Shown: positions 9,130 to 18,821, counted from the stretch's first letter. The stretch: DNA of 64,000 bases from UBA3210 sp002363635 (GCA_946641515.1 CAMPBT010000003.1:1-64000); one strand, 5' to 3'. The notes: a model not told the origin generated them from the sequence alone. Translations and numbers: made by a program.

Positions 9130-10155
9130 TTATTTTCTATATCCGTTAGGATTCTTCTTTTGCCAGTTCCATGAATCACGGCACATATCTTCTAAAGTCT
9201 TTTCTGTCTTCCATCCTAAGACTTTTAAAGCTTTATCTGAATTAGCATAAGATTCTGCAAGATCACCTGCTCTACGTGGACCATAGACATAATTTAATTT
9301 TAAGTTATTAACTCTTTCAAATGTAGTAACAATTTCAGTAACTGAATATGGTGTTCCAGTTCCTAAGTTAAAGATTTCTACACCTTTCATACCAAAGATA
9401 TAATCACAAGCTTTAACGTGTCCTTTTGCAAGGTCTACTACGTGGATGTAGTCTCTTCTACATGTTCCATCAGGTGTAGGATAATCATTACCAAAGATTG
9501 TTAATTTTTCTCTCTTACCTACTGCAACTTGAGATATATATGGCATTAAATTATTTGGAATACCCTGTGGGTCTTCACCAATTAAACCAGATTCATGTGC
9601 ACCGATTGGGTTGAAGTAACGAAGTAAGACAACTGCTAAATCCTTATTTGCGAATGCTGCATCTTGAAGAATTTGTTCAAGCATAAATTTTGTCCATCCA
9701 TAAGGATTTGTACATCTTCCTCTATGCATTTCTTCTGTATAAGGAACTTTATTTTCTTCTCCATATACTGTTGCAGATGATGAGAAGATAATGTTGTTTA
9801 CATTAAATTTCTTCATTGTTTCGATTAAAGTTAATGTTGAATCAATGTTGTTTCTATAATATTCAATAGGTTTTTGGACTGATTCTCCAACAGCTTTTAA
9901 ACCAGCGAATTGAATACATGCATCAATCTTGTGTTCTGAGAAGACTTTTTCTAATGCTTCCTTATCACAAACGTTTGCTTCATAGATACCTGCAAGTTTC
10001 TTACCAGTAATCTTTTCTACTCTATGTAAAGATTCTTCGCAGCTATTTGAATAGTTATCAACAACTACTACTTCATAACCTGCGTTTAAAAGTTCAACTG
10101 CTGTGTGTGAACCAATGTAGCCTGCGCCACCGAGAAGTAAAATTTTCTTTGACAT
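9130..10155 (-). CDS. galE: UDP-glucose 4-epimerase
   Basis: NAD-dependent interconversion of UDP-glucose and UDP-galactose in the Leloir pathway. The 341-residue extended SDR protein carries the Rossmann motif GGAGYIGSH (9-17), the catalytic FSSSATVYG serine region (about 124-132), Tyr152 and Lys156 in PYGWTK, RYFNPIGAH, and RRDYIHVVDLA. It is the last gene of asnS-unknown-galE on the minus strand (14 bp after the unknown gene). The GH2 glycosidase at 16238 could supply galactose, but there is no direct link in sequence. Confidence 0.96.
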   Translation of the reverse strand: MSKKILLLGGAGYIGSHTAVELLNAGYEVVVVDNYSNSCEESLHRVEKITGKKLAGIYEANVCDKEALEKVFSEHKIDACIQFAGLKAVGESVQKPIEYYRNNIDSTLTLIETMKKFNVNNIIFSSSATVYGEENKVPYTEEMHRGRCTNPYGWTKFMLEQILQDAAFANKDLAVVLLRYFNPIGAHESGLIGEDPQGIPNNLMPYISQVAVGKREKLTIFGNDYPTPDGTCRRDYIHVVDLAKGHVKACDYIFGMKGVEIFNLGTGTPYSVTEIVTTFERVNNLKLNYVYGPRRAGDLAESYANSDKALKVLGWKTEKTLEDMCRDSWNWQKKNPNGYRK

Positions 10156-10169
10156 AATTTAATCTCCTA

Positions 10170-11285
10170 TTATTTACTAATTTCAAGTAAGTTTTTAATT
10201 GTTTCTAACGGTACTTCGTTACCAACTGTTAAGGTAAATTTTCCAACGTGGGAATCTTTAATAACATTTTCGATTTCTAGAGAAGAAGAAGCAATATCTT
10301 CACTTGTTTCTTCACTAGTAACTCCATACCCTGCATTAAAAATATAACCTCCAAGTTCTCGAATTGCATTATCGCTGTCTAAAGAATTATAAATTCCTGA
10401 AGAAGTGATAGAAGTACTTGGATTTGTTCCCTCTAAATTAACGTATTGAGAAGATGTAACTTGGTCACCTTCTACAACATTTAAACAATAAGATGAAGAA
10501 GTTAAGTATGCTTCTTTTAAAGAAGAAACATATTTAATTTTATAATGATTAGATTCTAATGTATCTAAAGTAGTATATGATGTATGGTCACCAATAACTA
10601 CTAAGTCATAATAATCTGTAGGTAAATAACTTACTCTTTCAACACTTACTAAGAAAGCTGGAGAAGAAGCTTTACCTTTTAATGTAATCTTTTTACGATA
10701 TCCTTCTATATTTGGGAAGGAATAGAGAGTTTCACTTCTTAAATTTTCACCTGTGTAATGGTAAGCAGTTCCTTTTTGATTACCATCACTGATTGAGTCA
10801 TATAAGACATAATCGCCAGCATCTAATTTAAATAAGTCAACTTGTTCATTAAGTTTATCACCTAGAGCAGCAGAGCCCTTATAAGTGTTTTCTACTTTTC
10901 TAAATGTATATGGGTTAGATGAGATATCTGATAAGACGACTTCTGACGAATAATTAATATTAGTTGAAGTAACTCTTGACTGGGAAGTAAGTAAATACTT
11001 TCCATAAGTTGCAAAGTCGGCAATATCTACTCCCTTATTCTCTAAATGAGCTTCATATAGAGCAAGGGAATCAGATTTGTTTTTGCCTTGTAACAATAAG
11101 GTATCACTTTCTGAAGCATTAATAGAAGACTGTACAGCCTCAACAATTCCTGCGACAGCAAGATAACCAAAATAGCTTACTAAAAGAAGGTTAACAGCGA
11201 CTAAAACGCCTCTAACTCTCTTCTTTTGACGAATTTTTTTCTTTGTTTCCTCTTCAAGTTGTAATTCTTCAACAGTACTTGCCAT
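10170..11285 (-). CDS. Single-pass membrane protein with large outer domain, function unknown
   Basis: 371 residues: a charged, coiled-coil-prone N-terminus (about 1-25, rich in K/R/E), one membrane helix (about 26-48), then about 320 residues that should lie outside the cell. The outer part is Ser/Thr/Tyr-rich without Cys clusters or enzyme motifs that I recognise. The gene sits between asnS (13 bp upstream) and galE (14 bp downstream) and must be co-transcribed with them. A cell-envelope role is a guess. Confidence 0.8.
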   Translation of the reverse strand: MASTVEELQLEEETKKKIRQKKRVRGVLVAVNLLLVSYFGYLAVAGIVEAVQSSINASESDTLLLQGKNKSDSLALYEAHLENKGVDIADFATYGKYLLTSQSRVTSTNINYSSEVVLSDISSNPYTFRKVENTYKGSAALGDKLNEQVDLFKLDAGDYVLYDSISDGNQKGTAYHYTGENLRSETLYSFPNIEGYRKKITLKGKASSPAFLVSVERVSYLPTDYYDLVVIGDHTSYTTLDTLESNHYKIKYVSSLKEAYLTSSSYCLNVVEGDQVTSSQYVNLEGTNPSTSITSSGIYNSLDSDNAIRELGGYIFNAGYGVTSEETSEDIASSSLEIENVIKDSHVGKFTLTVGNEVPLETIKNLLEISK

Positions 11286-11298
11286 TTTGACTCCTTAA

Positions 11299-12684
11299 CT
11301 AATATTCAATTTTGCCGTAAGTTCTTGGGAATGCTTCAACATCTCTGATGTTTTCCATACCAGATAAGTACATGACAAATCTTTCAAAGCCAATACCAAA
11401 TCCAGCATGTTTGCATCCACCGTATCTTCTTAAATCAAGATACCATTGGTAATCTTCCATTGGTAAATGTGCTGCAAGCATCTTCTTTTCTAAGACATCA
11501 TATCTTTCTTCACGTTGAGATCCACCGACAAGTTCACCAACACCTGGGACTAATAAGTCTGCAGCTGCAACTGTCTTGCCATCATCGTTATCTCTCATAT
11601 AGAAAGACTTAATTTCTTTTGGATAGTTCATAATGAAGACAGGGCCTTTAACGATTTCTTCAGTGATATATCTTTCGTGTTCTGTTTGTAAATCAATACC
11701 CCATTCAACATTGTTGTTTTCAAACTTATGACCATTCTTAATTGCGTCTTTTAAGATTTCAATAGCTTCTGTGTATTCCATTCTTCTAAATGGTGTGTTG
11801 AGAACGTGGTTTAATCTTTCCATTAAAGTAGTATCAATTCTTTCATTGAAGAACTTCATTTCTTCTGGAGCGTTTTCTAAACAGTATGAGATACAGTAAG
11901 TAACGCAATCTTCGATTAAATCCATATCATCTTCTAAATCTGCAAATGCGATTTCTGGTTCAATCATCCAGAATTCTGCTGCATGGTTTTTAGTATTTGA
12001 TTTTTCTGATCTAAATGTAGGGCCAAATGTATAAACATCTCTAAATGCCATTGCAAATGATTCTACATGGATTTGTCCTGAACCTGATAAAGAAGTTGGT
12101 TTTCCGAAATATGCATTTGGATCTTTATCATCAGTAACACATTTAAACATAGTATCTGATTCTGCCTGAACACCAGTTAAGATTGGAGTGTGTACATAGA
12201 CAAATCCTTGGTTCTGGAAGAATTCATGAATTGCCATTGATAAGACTGATCTAAGTCTAAATACTGCTGAGAAAGTATTTGTTCTTGGTCTTAAATGAGC
12301 AATTTCTCTTAAATATTCAAATGTGTGTCTCTTCTTTTGTAAAGGATATGAAGGATCAACTGTACCTTCAATAACAATTTCAGTTACGTGAACTTCAAAT
12401 GGTTGCTTTCCTTCTGGTGTTAAAACAAATTTACCTTTAACATCAATTGCTGAGCCAGTTAATAAATGAGCGACATCATCGTAGTTACTTAATGACTTGT
12501 CATAAACTAACTGTAAATTTCTAAAATATGTACCATCATTTAATTCAATGAAACCAATTGAACCGTTGTCTCTATTTGTTCTAATCCAACCTTCAAGTTC
12601 TACTTCATCAATAGAATCTAACATTTGGTTATCAGAGAAATTGAATGCTTCGTATAATTCTCTAATTGTTTTAAAATCTAACAT
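11299..12684 (-). CDS. asnS: Asparaginyl-tRNA synthetase
   Basis: Class IIb aminoacyl-tRNA synthetase charging tRNA(Asn). The N-terminal OB-fold anticodon-binding domain (VELEGWIRTNRDNGSIGFIELNDG) is followed by the class II core: motif 2 TFRSEKSNTKNHAAEFWMIEPE and motif 3 GFGIGFERFVMYLSGMENIRD near the C-terminus. The start was placed at 12684 because AGGAGG (12692-12697) lies at the right distance; an upstream reading from 12711 would bury that site. That gives 461 residues, the normal length. It is the first gene of an operon with an unknown membrane protein and galE. Confidence 0.96.
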   Translation of the reverse strand: MLDFKTIRELYEAFNFSDNQMLDSIDEVELEGWIRTNRDNGSIGFIELNDGTYFRNLQLVYDKSLSNYDDVAHLLTGSAIDVKGKFVLTPEGKQPFEVHVTEIVIEGTVDPSYPLQKKRHTFEYLREIAHLRPRTNTFSAVFRLRSVLSMAIHEFFQNQGFVYVHTPILTGVQAESDTMFKCVTDDKDPNAYFGKPTSLSGSGQIHVESFAMAFRDVYTFGPTFRSEKSNTKNHAAEFWMIEPEIAFADLEDDMDLIEDCVTYCISYCLENAPEEMKFFNERIDTTLMERLNHVLNTPFRRMEYTEAIEILKDAIKNGHKFENNNVEWGIDLQTEHERYITEEIVKGPVFIMNYPKEIKSFYMRDNDDGKTVAAADLLVPGVGELVGGSQREERYDVLEKKMLAAHLPMEDYQWYLDLRRYGGCKHAGFGIGFERFVMYLSGMENIRDVEAFPRTYGKIEY

Positions 12685-12885
12685 AATTATGCCTCCTGTG
12701 ATAAATATCATATCACGCCTTTTTAATTATACAATTAAAACTAATGATTTTTAAATGAATAACATTAAAGTTTTATGTTTTTTCATTACATTTTACCTTT
12801 TAAAATATTCTTTAGATTAAAAATTAAATTTTTTTGGTATTTCTTTATTTTTTCTCCTAATAGATTAAATAAAGGAGACTTAAAT

Positions 12886-14715
12886 ATGAAAAAACTACTT
12901 TCATTATTATTTTTAACCCCTGCTTTATTTTCTTCACCACTTAAAGCAAACAATCTTACTAGCGCTTCATCATTTAGTAATAATCCTAAAATCATAAATA
13001 ACGATATAACTAAAAAAGAAGTCGATGTTAGTTCTTATCAAGCTCCTAAAACTAATTTAATTTTAGAAGATTCAATTGAGTGTGCTTATGCTGATAGATA
13101 TCTATTAAAAGATTCTTACATCTTCAAAAAATGGAACAATGATACTCCATTAACCTTAGTTATATATTTTCGTCAAGACATTACTAAAACATTACAACAT
13201 TTTAGATTAGTTTTCACTTTAGAAGATATGGAAAATTCTCAAAATACAAGGGTTTTTGATAGTAAAAAATATGCGACAAGCGAAACAAATTTATCAATTG
13301 TTGATAACATCAATAACCGCTGCGATTACGTCAAGATTGGATATAATTCCGAATGCATTTCTATTAATATTTATCCTAAAAATATTAAAGGCAAATTTAA
13401 GTTAAAAAACGATTTCTATTTAAGGCTAATAAAAAACACAAATATATGTTATCGCTATGACAAAGCAATGCTATTAATAGATGAACCAAATGGTCAAGGT
13501 AAAAACTCTTCATTCAATCTTCAATATATCAGCCCTATTTATTCTAGATATGGAGGTATTCATCATTATGAAGATTTCGATAAATATTATTTAACTTGTT
13601 CTTGTGATGACCCTATTACTCTAGAAGAAATCAAAAAGAATATCATTGCATATGACTATGGTAAAAACGAATATCGAGATTATACAGTAATATATGATGA
13701 TTATTTTAAGGCACTAGAAGCTCATCAAGTAAACGAGTACAGATGTGGTCTATATGCTTATGATGACGATATTAATGACGCGAATACTATGCTAGAATTA
13801 CGCATTAATATTGTCGATAATACTAAGCCAGATATTAAAATTGATTCTTCACATAAAGCAGACGAAAATACTGTCAATCTAACTTTAAAAGATATTCAAG
13901 GTTTTAACACTAATATAGATGTCACAAAATACCTACATATCGAAGATAATTATGATTTAAATCCACATTTTTCTAATGCACCTTCAATTAGTTTTACAAA
14001 TTATGGAGAAAAAGAAGTTTTAGTAAGCGCCATAGACCAATCAGGCAATCAAACTACAAAAAAATTTAAATTTGTCTTACTAGATCAAGAAGCCCCAAAA
14101 ATTGAAGGAAAAGATAATATTTGTCAACCACGTGGATATTGTATGTATGCAGATGAATTAATCTCAGAATATAAAATCACTGACAATGTCAAAGTTGAAG
14201 ATGTCTATATTGAAAACGATACTTTCTCTGGTAATGGAGCAAAAGAAGGCACATATCAATTCACAATTGTCGCAGTTGACTCACAAGGTAATAAAGGATA
14301 TAAGAAAGTCACTTATGAAGTATATGATTCAGACGGACCTGTCTTCTTCATTAACGAAGTAAAATTCACACTTGAATATGATGCAGGATTTAAATCTGCT
14401 AATGAATTATTAAAAATGTTAAAAGACCAAAATGTTATAAAGAAGAATTTAACTGATGGAGAATATCTAAATGATGAATATAAAGATAATTATTCTCGTC
14501 CAGGAAATTATAAAGTTATCTTAAGATGTTTAAATGAAGAAGGAGAAAAAGAATACGTTACTGTAAATCTTACTATTTCTTCAAAGAAAGATACTATTTC
14601 ACCTCAGCCTAATTTGTTAGAAAGAATAGGCATATTCTTCTCTAACATTTGGGAAGTTATCAAGAACTTCTTTGTTTCCTTATGGAATAAAATCACCTCT
14701 ATTTTCCATCACTAA
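12886..14715 (+). CDS. Secreted protein with Ig-like domains and an amphipathic C-terminal tail
   Basis: 609 residues from the ATG at 12886, which has AAAGGAGA upstream; the reading frame is open further 5' but that part lacks a ribosome binding site. A signal peptide (MKKLLSLLFLTPALFSSPLKA) is followed by a low-complexity region, a unique domain with several cysteines, and at least two bacterial Ig-like/HYR-type units (around DNTKPDIKIDSS, LLDQEAPKIEGKD and YDSDGPVFF starts). The last 33 residues form an aromatic amphipathic stretch (ERIGIFFSNIWEVIKNFF, SLWNKITSIF) that could insert into a membrane. No LPxTG or lipobox. Likely a cell-surface adhesin or structural protein; the substrate is unknown. 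Confidence 0.82.
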   Translation: MKKLLSLLFLTPALFSSPLKANNLTSASSFSNNPKIINNDITKKEVDVSSYQAPKTNLILEDSIECAYADRYLLKDSYIFKKWNNDTPLTLVIYFRQDITKTLQHFRLVFTLEDMENSQNTRVFDSKKYATSETNLSIVDNINNRCDYVKIGYNSECISINIYPKNIKGKFKLKNDFYLRLIKNTNICYRYDKAMLLIDEPNGQGKNSSFNLQYISPIYSRYGGIHHYEDFDKYYLTCSCDDPITLEEIKKNIIAYDYGKNEYRDYTVIYDDYFKALEAHQVNEYRCGLYAYDDDINDANTMLELRINIVDNTKPDIKIDSSHKADENTVNLTLKDIQGFNTNIDVTKYLHIEDNYDLNPHFSNAPSISFTNYGEKEVLVSAIDQSGNQTTKKFKFVLLDQEAPKIEGKDNICQPRGYCMYADELISEYKITDNVKVEDVYIENDTFSGNGAKEGTYQFTIVAVDSQGNKGYKKVTYEVYDSDGPVFFINEVKFTLEYDAGFKSANELLKMLKDQNVIKKNLTDGEYLNDEYKDNYSRPGNYKVILRCLNEEGEKEYVTVNLTISSKKDTISPQPNLLERIGIFFSNIWEVIKNFFVSLWNKITSIFHH

Positions 14716-14725
14716 AGAAGTTCAA

Positions 14726-14756
14726 AAAAGGCTGTTTCACCCCGAAACAGTCTTTT
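14726..14756. terminator. Bidirectional terminator between convergent genes
   Basis: AAAAGGCTGTTTC (14726-14738) pairs with GAAACAGTCTTTT (14744-14756) with a G-T wobble. A-rich on the left and T-rich on the right, so it serves both the secreted-protein gene and the minus-strand gene that ends at 14757. Confidence 0.85.
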
Positions 14757-15260
14757 CTAATTATTTTCAATTTTACGCATGAATTTTTTTAATTCACTAA
14801 AGCTTTGTCCGTTTTCATCAATAGTTAAATATATTGCGCCAATTAAAGCAAATAATACCTGTGCTTTTTTAGTAGTACCATCATTACCTTCAAAAGTAGT
14901 TTTAATTTCATCTTCTACTTGAACATAAGCAAAATCAAATAAGCCAAGTCTTTCACAAATCTTACAAGCGTAAGCATCGTCTCCTCTTTTAGAATCAGAA
15001 ATATACATTGATATAGGCATATTAAGACGATACAAATCACTTACCTTAAATAATTGGAAGACTTTCTCTCCTACTAACGCTAAAGGTAAATTACCTTTAG
15101 ATTCACAAGAAGATAATTGTTTATTAACTTCATTGCCTTCTTGAGTTTTTAATTCATAATAATTAACGCAAAAAGCTTTCTTTAAATAAGCTTCTTTTAC
15201 AAATGAAATTTCAAAACCAATTTCATCTCTAAAATAATTTAATAATTTAACTCTATCCAT
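14757..15260 (-). CDS. Degenerate RNase III-fold protein lacking catalytic residues
   Basis: About 167 residues from the ATG at 15260 (a TTG five codons upstream is the alternative). The C-terminal half reads like an RNase III domain: LALVGEKVFQLF aligns with the family signature LEFLGDAVL, KICERLGLFDFAYV with the following helix, and AQVLFALIGAIYLTIDENG with the DxFEALIGAIYLD motif. The metal-binding acidic residues of all three positions are replaced (E to A, D to E in a shifted context, D to Q, E to F), so nuclease activity is unlikely. There is no dsRBD. It is 20 bp downstream of a membrane protein gene in the same direction. Perhaps an RNA-binding or regulatory relic. Confidence 0.7.
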   Translation of the reverse strand: MDRVKLLNYFRDEIGFEISFVKEAYLKKAFCVNYYELKTQEGNEVNKQLSSCESKGNLPLALVGEKVFQLFKVSDLYRLNMPISMYISDSKRGDDAYACKICERLGLFDFAYVQVEDEIKTTFEGNDGTTKKAQVLFALIGAIYLTIDENGQSFSELKKFMRKIENN

Positions 15261-15280
15261 AATATCCCCCGCCAATTAAA

Positions 15281-15838
15281 TTAATCTTCTTTTTCGCTTT
15301 CTTTTCTTACATATAGAACAAAAGATAATAAGAAATTCACAATTAAAACAATAATAAATGATATTAAATACGCCCAAGAAAAGAACGAAATAAATGAGAT
15401 TAATAAGATATTAGAAATGATTGTAATGATTGGTAAAACAATATTAATATTTTTTGAATGTGCAATCATCTTTTTCATGACCATAATTGAATATGCAATT
15501 TGAATTAATAAAACTAAACCGATAATAATAAAATCTACAAATGATAAAATATTAAGTAGATTATAGGTATTAATATCATTTTCATGAACAGCAGTTCTAA
15601 TTAACCCAAGTTCATTAACATAATAAAAATGTGCAAAAGATAAAGGTAAATAATAAGTCTTACCATACGCTTCCATTATTTCACTTGGGTTTTCAACTTT
15701 TATTTCAGTAATAGTTGCGCCTATACTACGTGCAAAAACAGAATCAAAAACAATAATTAAAGATATTAATAAAATACATACCAATGTTATTGATACGTAA
15801 AATAAATAATTTTTAAAATAAAACTTCTTATCTAACAT
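15281..15838 (-). CDS. Small multi-pass membrane protein, function unknown
   Basis: 185 residues with four likely membrane helices: about 11-33, 92-118, 128-150 and 152-175. Residues 35-85 form an outside loop. The translation start has only a GGGG-rich element (CGGGGAATT) before the ATG rather than a full AGGAGG site, similar to the start of the next gene downstream. No motif recognised. Confidence 0.75.
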   Translation of the reverse strand: MLDKKFYFKNYLFYVSITLVCILLISLIIVFDSVFARSIGATITEIKVENPSEIMEAYGKTYYLPLSFAHFYYVNELGLIRTAVHENDINTYNLLNILSFVDFIIIGLVLLIQIAYSIMVMKKMIAHSKNINIVLPIITIISNILLISFISFFSWAYLISFIIVLIVNFLLSFVLYVRKESEKED

Positions 15839-15889
15839 AATTCCCCGATAAGGAAATTATAATACAGATGTAGAAAAATTAAAATAAAT

Positions 15890-15918
15890 AAAAAAGATGC
15901 TAAGTTTTTCTTAGCATC
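15890..15918 (-). terminator. Terminator overlapping the end of the glutaredoxin-like gene
   Basis: GATGCTAAG (15896-15904) pairs with CTTAGCATC (15910-15918); the minus strand then runs into TTTTTT. The stem contains the last codons and the stop of the gene ending at 15911. Confidence 0.9.
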
Positions 15919-16228
15919 CTTTACCGTCAATAGAACAAGCTTGGCCTTCATATTTTTCATATTCTAAATCTGTATGACCAAGTTCTTTTAGATAAGTTTC
16001 CCAATCAGTGAAAACTCTATTCTCGTCCATAATTGCAGGAATACCTATATCATGGATTTTTTTAAGTCTTACGAAACACTCCTCCCTATCTCTAAGAATT
16101 AAAAATTCTTTTAAGTTTTTTAACGAAGCATTGATGTCAATATATTCATATTCAACACCATATTTGTCAAAATTAATTTTGCAATTTCTACAATCAGGAC
16201 ACATTGGACTTCCGTAAACTTTTAACAT
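15911..16228 (-). CDS. Glutaredoxin-like protein
   Basis: 105 residues with a thioredoxin/glutaredoxin fold. MLKVYGSPMCPDCRNCK places a CPDC active site at the end of the first strand; YEYIDIN and GIPAIMDEN supply the second strand and the cis-Pro segment. The C-terminus adds two further cysteines (ACSIDGKGC), which could form a resolving pair or bind a metal. It probably reduces disulfides or delivers electrons to a reductase. It lies 9 bp downstream of the GH2 gene in the same direction, although the two functions are not obviously related. Confidence 0.85.
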   Translation of the reverse strand: MLKVYGSPMCPDCRNCKINFDKYGVEYEYIDINASLKNLKEFLILRDREECFVRLKKIHDIGIPAIMDENRVFTDWETYLKELGHTDLEYEKYEGQACSIDGKGC

Positions 16229-16237
16229 ATACTTCTC

Positions 16238-18574
16238 CTATTTAACTTCAAATTCGACAACTTTAGTTTCAAATGGTGTCTTAATAATAAGTTTAGCCTT
16301 ACCTACCTTATGAGTTGTCTTAATATAAGTACCACTCATACCACCTTTAAATGAAACAATAGATGGGCCTACAAGTTCAATAGGTCCTTCGACAGACAAT
16401 TCAAATGGTTCGTTATAATAATATGCCTGGATATTATTTTGATTTAAGACTCTAAGTCTAATTGAAGCCATATCATATGTTGTCTTTTCATGTAAAACAT
16501 TTGAAGAAACTTTAGTTTCTAAATGGAGAACTTTTGATTCACCAAGTTGTAAATAATTAACAACTTTACCGTCTTTAATTGCTTCAAAAGAATAGACAAC
16601 TTCTCTATCACCCCAGTTACCAATATATTTACCAAATAATTGATAACCAACTTGATAATTGACATGATATCTAATCATTAGATGTAAGTACATGAGCATG
16701 TATTTTAATGGCATTTTATTACCATATCTAAGAGATGCTTGTAATACTTGTTTCATATATGAAGATGCTTTTTCTGAGTAGCCTTCATTAGTAATTAATA
16801 AATCACCAACAAAGTCATCTACATAAATTGGAGCGTTAGGTAAATTCTTGTATGGAGAATCTTCATGAGTAAATTCTCTAACTAATGTACCATTTCTATA
16901 GAATCTAATCTTATCTGCGTTTGTAAAGACATAGAAACCAGGAACATTACTTGCAGGCCATTCGCCATGATCAAGTGTTGATGATACTTTTAAGAAGTTA
17001 TCATCTTTAATAAACATTGAGTGATATAAATCTGCAGGTGTCTTAGGGTTTCTAAACATATCAGTTACACCATGGTAACAAATCTTATCACCTGAGCCGA
17101 AGTCTTTATGAGTATTGTAATCAAACATACACCAGCCAAATAAACCTGTAATTTGGTCATCTGCTGTGTACCAATCTAAGATTCTAGCGTATCTTTTCAT
17201 ATGTTCATTTCTATGTGGCTCATCATCATAGTTTTTAGTTGGGAACATATGGCCATTACATTCAGAAACTAAATATGGCATATCCATATTTGTAACAACT
17301 GATTTCTTACTTGATAAAGCTGTTGGTTCAGTAGGTGCAATGAAGTCGTTATATGTATAAACATCTTCAAGTTCTTCACCTTTTTTATAGCACCGTACTC
17401 CACCAGTTTGTCTAGTAGGATCTAATTCTCTAATGACTTTATTTGTTTCTAAATATAAATCATGGCAATCAATAGATTCATTAATTCTAGCACCCCATAA
17501 AATAATTGATGGGTGATTACGATATTGAAGAACCATTTGACGGCAGTTTTCCACTGCTTTCTTCTTCCATTCTTCATCACCTAAATTTTGCCATCCTGGT
17601 GATTCAGTAAAGACAAGTAACCCAAGTTTATCACATTCATCAATAAAATATTGAGATTGCATATAATGAGATGTTCTAACTGCGTTTACACCTAATTCTT
17701 GTTTTAAAATACGAGCATCTTCTCTCTGTAATGACTCAGGAACAGCATAACCAACATATGGGAATGATTGATGTCTATTTAAACCATAAATTTTGACATG
17801 TCTACCATTTAAGAAGAAGCCATTCGCTTTAAAGATAGCACTTCTAAAACCAAATGTAGTTTCATAAGTATCCACAACCTTGTCACCACTAAATAAAGTG
17901 ACAGTTGCTTTATGTAAGAAAGGATCATCAATATCCCAAACATGTGGTTTTAAAATAGTAATAGTTTTTAAATCTTTTAAGATACATTCTTCTTTGAAAA
18001 CTAAAACATTGTTTTGATCTTTAATTTCAATTTCAACTTTGTTATCTTTTGGAGCATCAATTTCAAAATCTACTAAGAAATCTTCGTTTACTGCTTTTGT
18101 TTTAACAAAGACATCTTTAATATATTCTTCATTTTGAACATCGATATAGACATCACGATAAATACCGCCATAAGTTAAGTAGTCGACTACTTTACCAAAT
18201 GGTGGGATGTTTAAGTTTTCTCTAGAGTCAACGACAACATCAATTACGTTTACTTTTCCATATTCAACTTTATCTTTTAAATCCACTTTAAAAGCATCGT
18301 AACCGCCTAAATGATCAATAAGTAAAACATTATTAACATAGACTTTTGCTTCGTGAGCGACACCTTCAAAAGTTAAGAATAAATGTTTGCCTTCTTGTTT
18401 TTTATCAATAAGTATTTCTTTTCTGTATAATGAGACAAATTGATAGATTGTTTCATCAAAATAATTGAATGGAATTTCCTTATTAGTATGTGGAATATCA
18501 ACAGTTTTAAAAGTAGGGTTTTCCACAGTTTCAGAATATTGCCATCCTTCGTTTAAATAGATTCTTTTTAGCAT
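16238..18574 (-). CDS. Glycoside hydrolase family 2 protein (beta-galactosidase/beta-glucuronidase type)
   Basis: About 778 residues from the ATG at 18574, chosen because GAGGAGA lies 9-10 bp upstream; the ATG at 18592 overlaps that site. Domain order: N-terminal jelly-roll sugar-binding domain (NEGWQYSE through about 170), Ig-like domain, then the TIM barrel with NGRHVKIYGLNRHQSFP, GVNAVRTSHYMQS, the acid/base region ILWGARINES and a likely nucleophile in LVSECNGHMFP, and a C-terminal Ig-like/DUF4982 part. No signal peptide, so it acts on imported oligosaccharides. The RINES form of the acid/base motif is typical of a GH2 subgroup, so the exact sugar specificity cannot be stated. Confidence 0.9.
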   Translation of the reverse strand: MLKRIYLNEGWQYSETVENPTFKTVDIPHTNKEIPFNYFDETIYQFVSLYRKEILIDKKQEGKHLFLTFEGVAHEAKVYVNNVLLIDHLGGYDAFKVDLKDKVEYGKVNVIDVVVDSRENLNIPPFGKVVDYLTYGGIYRDVYIDVQNEEYIKDVFVKTKAVNEDFLVDFEIDAPKDNKVEIEIKDQNNVLVFKEECILKDLKTITILKPHVWDIDDPFLHKATVTLFSGDKVVDTYETTFGFRSAIFKANGFFLNGRHVKIYGLNRHQSFPYVGYAVPESLQREDARILKQELGVNAVRTSHYMQSQYFIDECDKLGLLVFTESPGWQNLGDEEWKKKAVENCRQMVLQYRNHPSIILWGARINESIDCHDLYLETNKVIRELDPTRQTGGVRCYKKGEELEDVYTYNDFIAPTEPTALSSKKSVVTNMDMPYLVSECNGHMFPTKNYDDEPHRNEHMKRYARILDWYTADDQITGLFGWCMFDYNTHKDFGSGDKICYHGVTDMFRNPKTPADLYHSMFIKDDNFLKVSSTLDHGEWPASNVPGFYVFTNADKIRFYRNGTLVREFTHEDSPYKNLPNAPIYVDDFVGDLLITNEGYSEKASSYMKQVLQASLRYGNKMPLKYMLMYLHLMIRYHVNYQVGYQLFGKYIGNWGDREVVYSFEAIKDGKVVNYLQLGESKVLHLETKVSSNVLHEKTTYDMASIRLRVLNQNNIQAYYYNEPFELSVEGPIELVGPSIVSFKGGMSGTYIKTTHKVGKAKLIIKTPFETKVVEFEVK

Positions 18575-18628
18575 AAATAAAAATCTCCTCATTTAATATT
18601 CTAATGGAGAATTATTTTATTAACAATA

Positions 18629-18648
18629 CTCCTACTTTAAAGTAGGAG
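18629..18648. promoter_or_regulatory. 20-bp perfect palindrome upstream of the GH2 gene
   Basis: CTCCTACTTTAAAGTAGGAG is a perfect inverted repeat, about 55 bp upstream of the GH2 start codon. It could be an operator for a dimeric regulator of the glycosidase or an RNA hairpin in its leader. No regulator gene of the sugar-responsive type lies next to it. Confidence 0.5.
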
Positions 18649-18821
18649 ATAAAATCTTTTTTGTCTCAATTCCAGAAGAATAATTGTTGCTTAAAATTCA
18701 AATATTCCATCCATATTTCAACTTTTTGTTTAAATTAGGATAATATTTATAAATAAATATTTACATTCCTTGAAATTATTAAATTTTACAACTAAACTAA
18801 AGTGAATTAGGAGTTAAGAAA

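Noticed and set aside
12775..12885. N-terminal extension of the secreted protein.
   Set aside because: The extra 37 residues are Phe-rich translation of AT-rich DNA without a ribosome binding site, and they would bury the clear signal peptide that starts at 12886.
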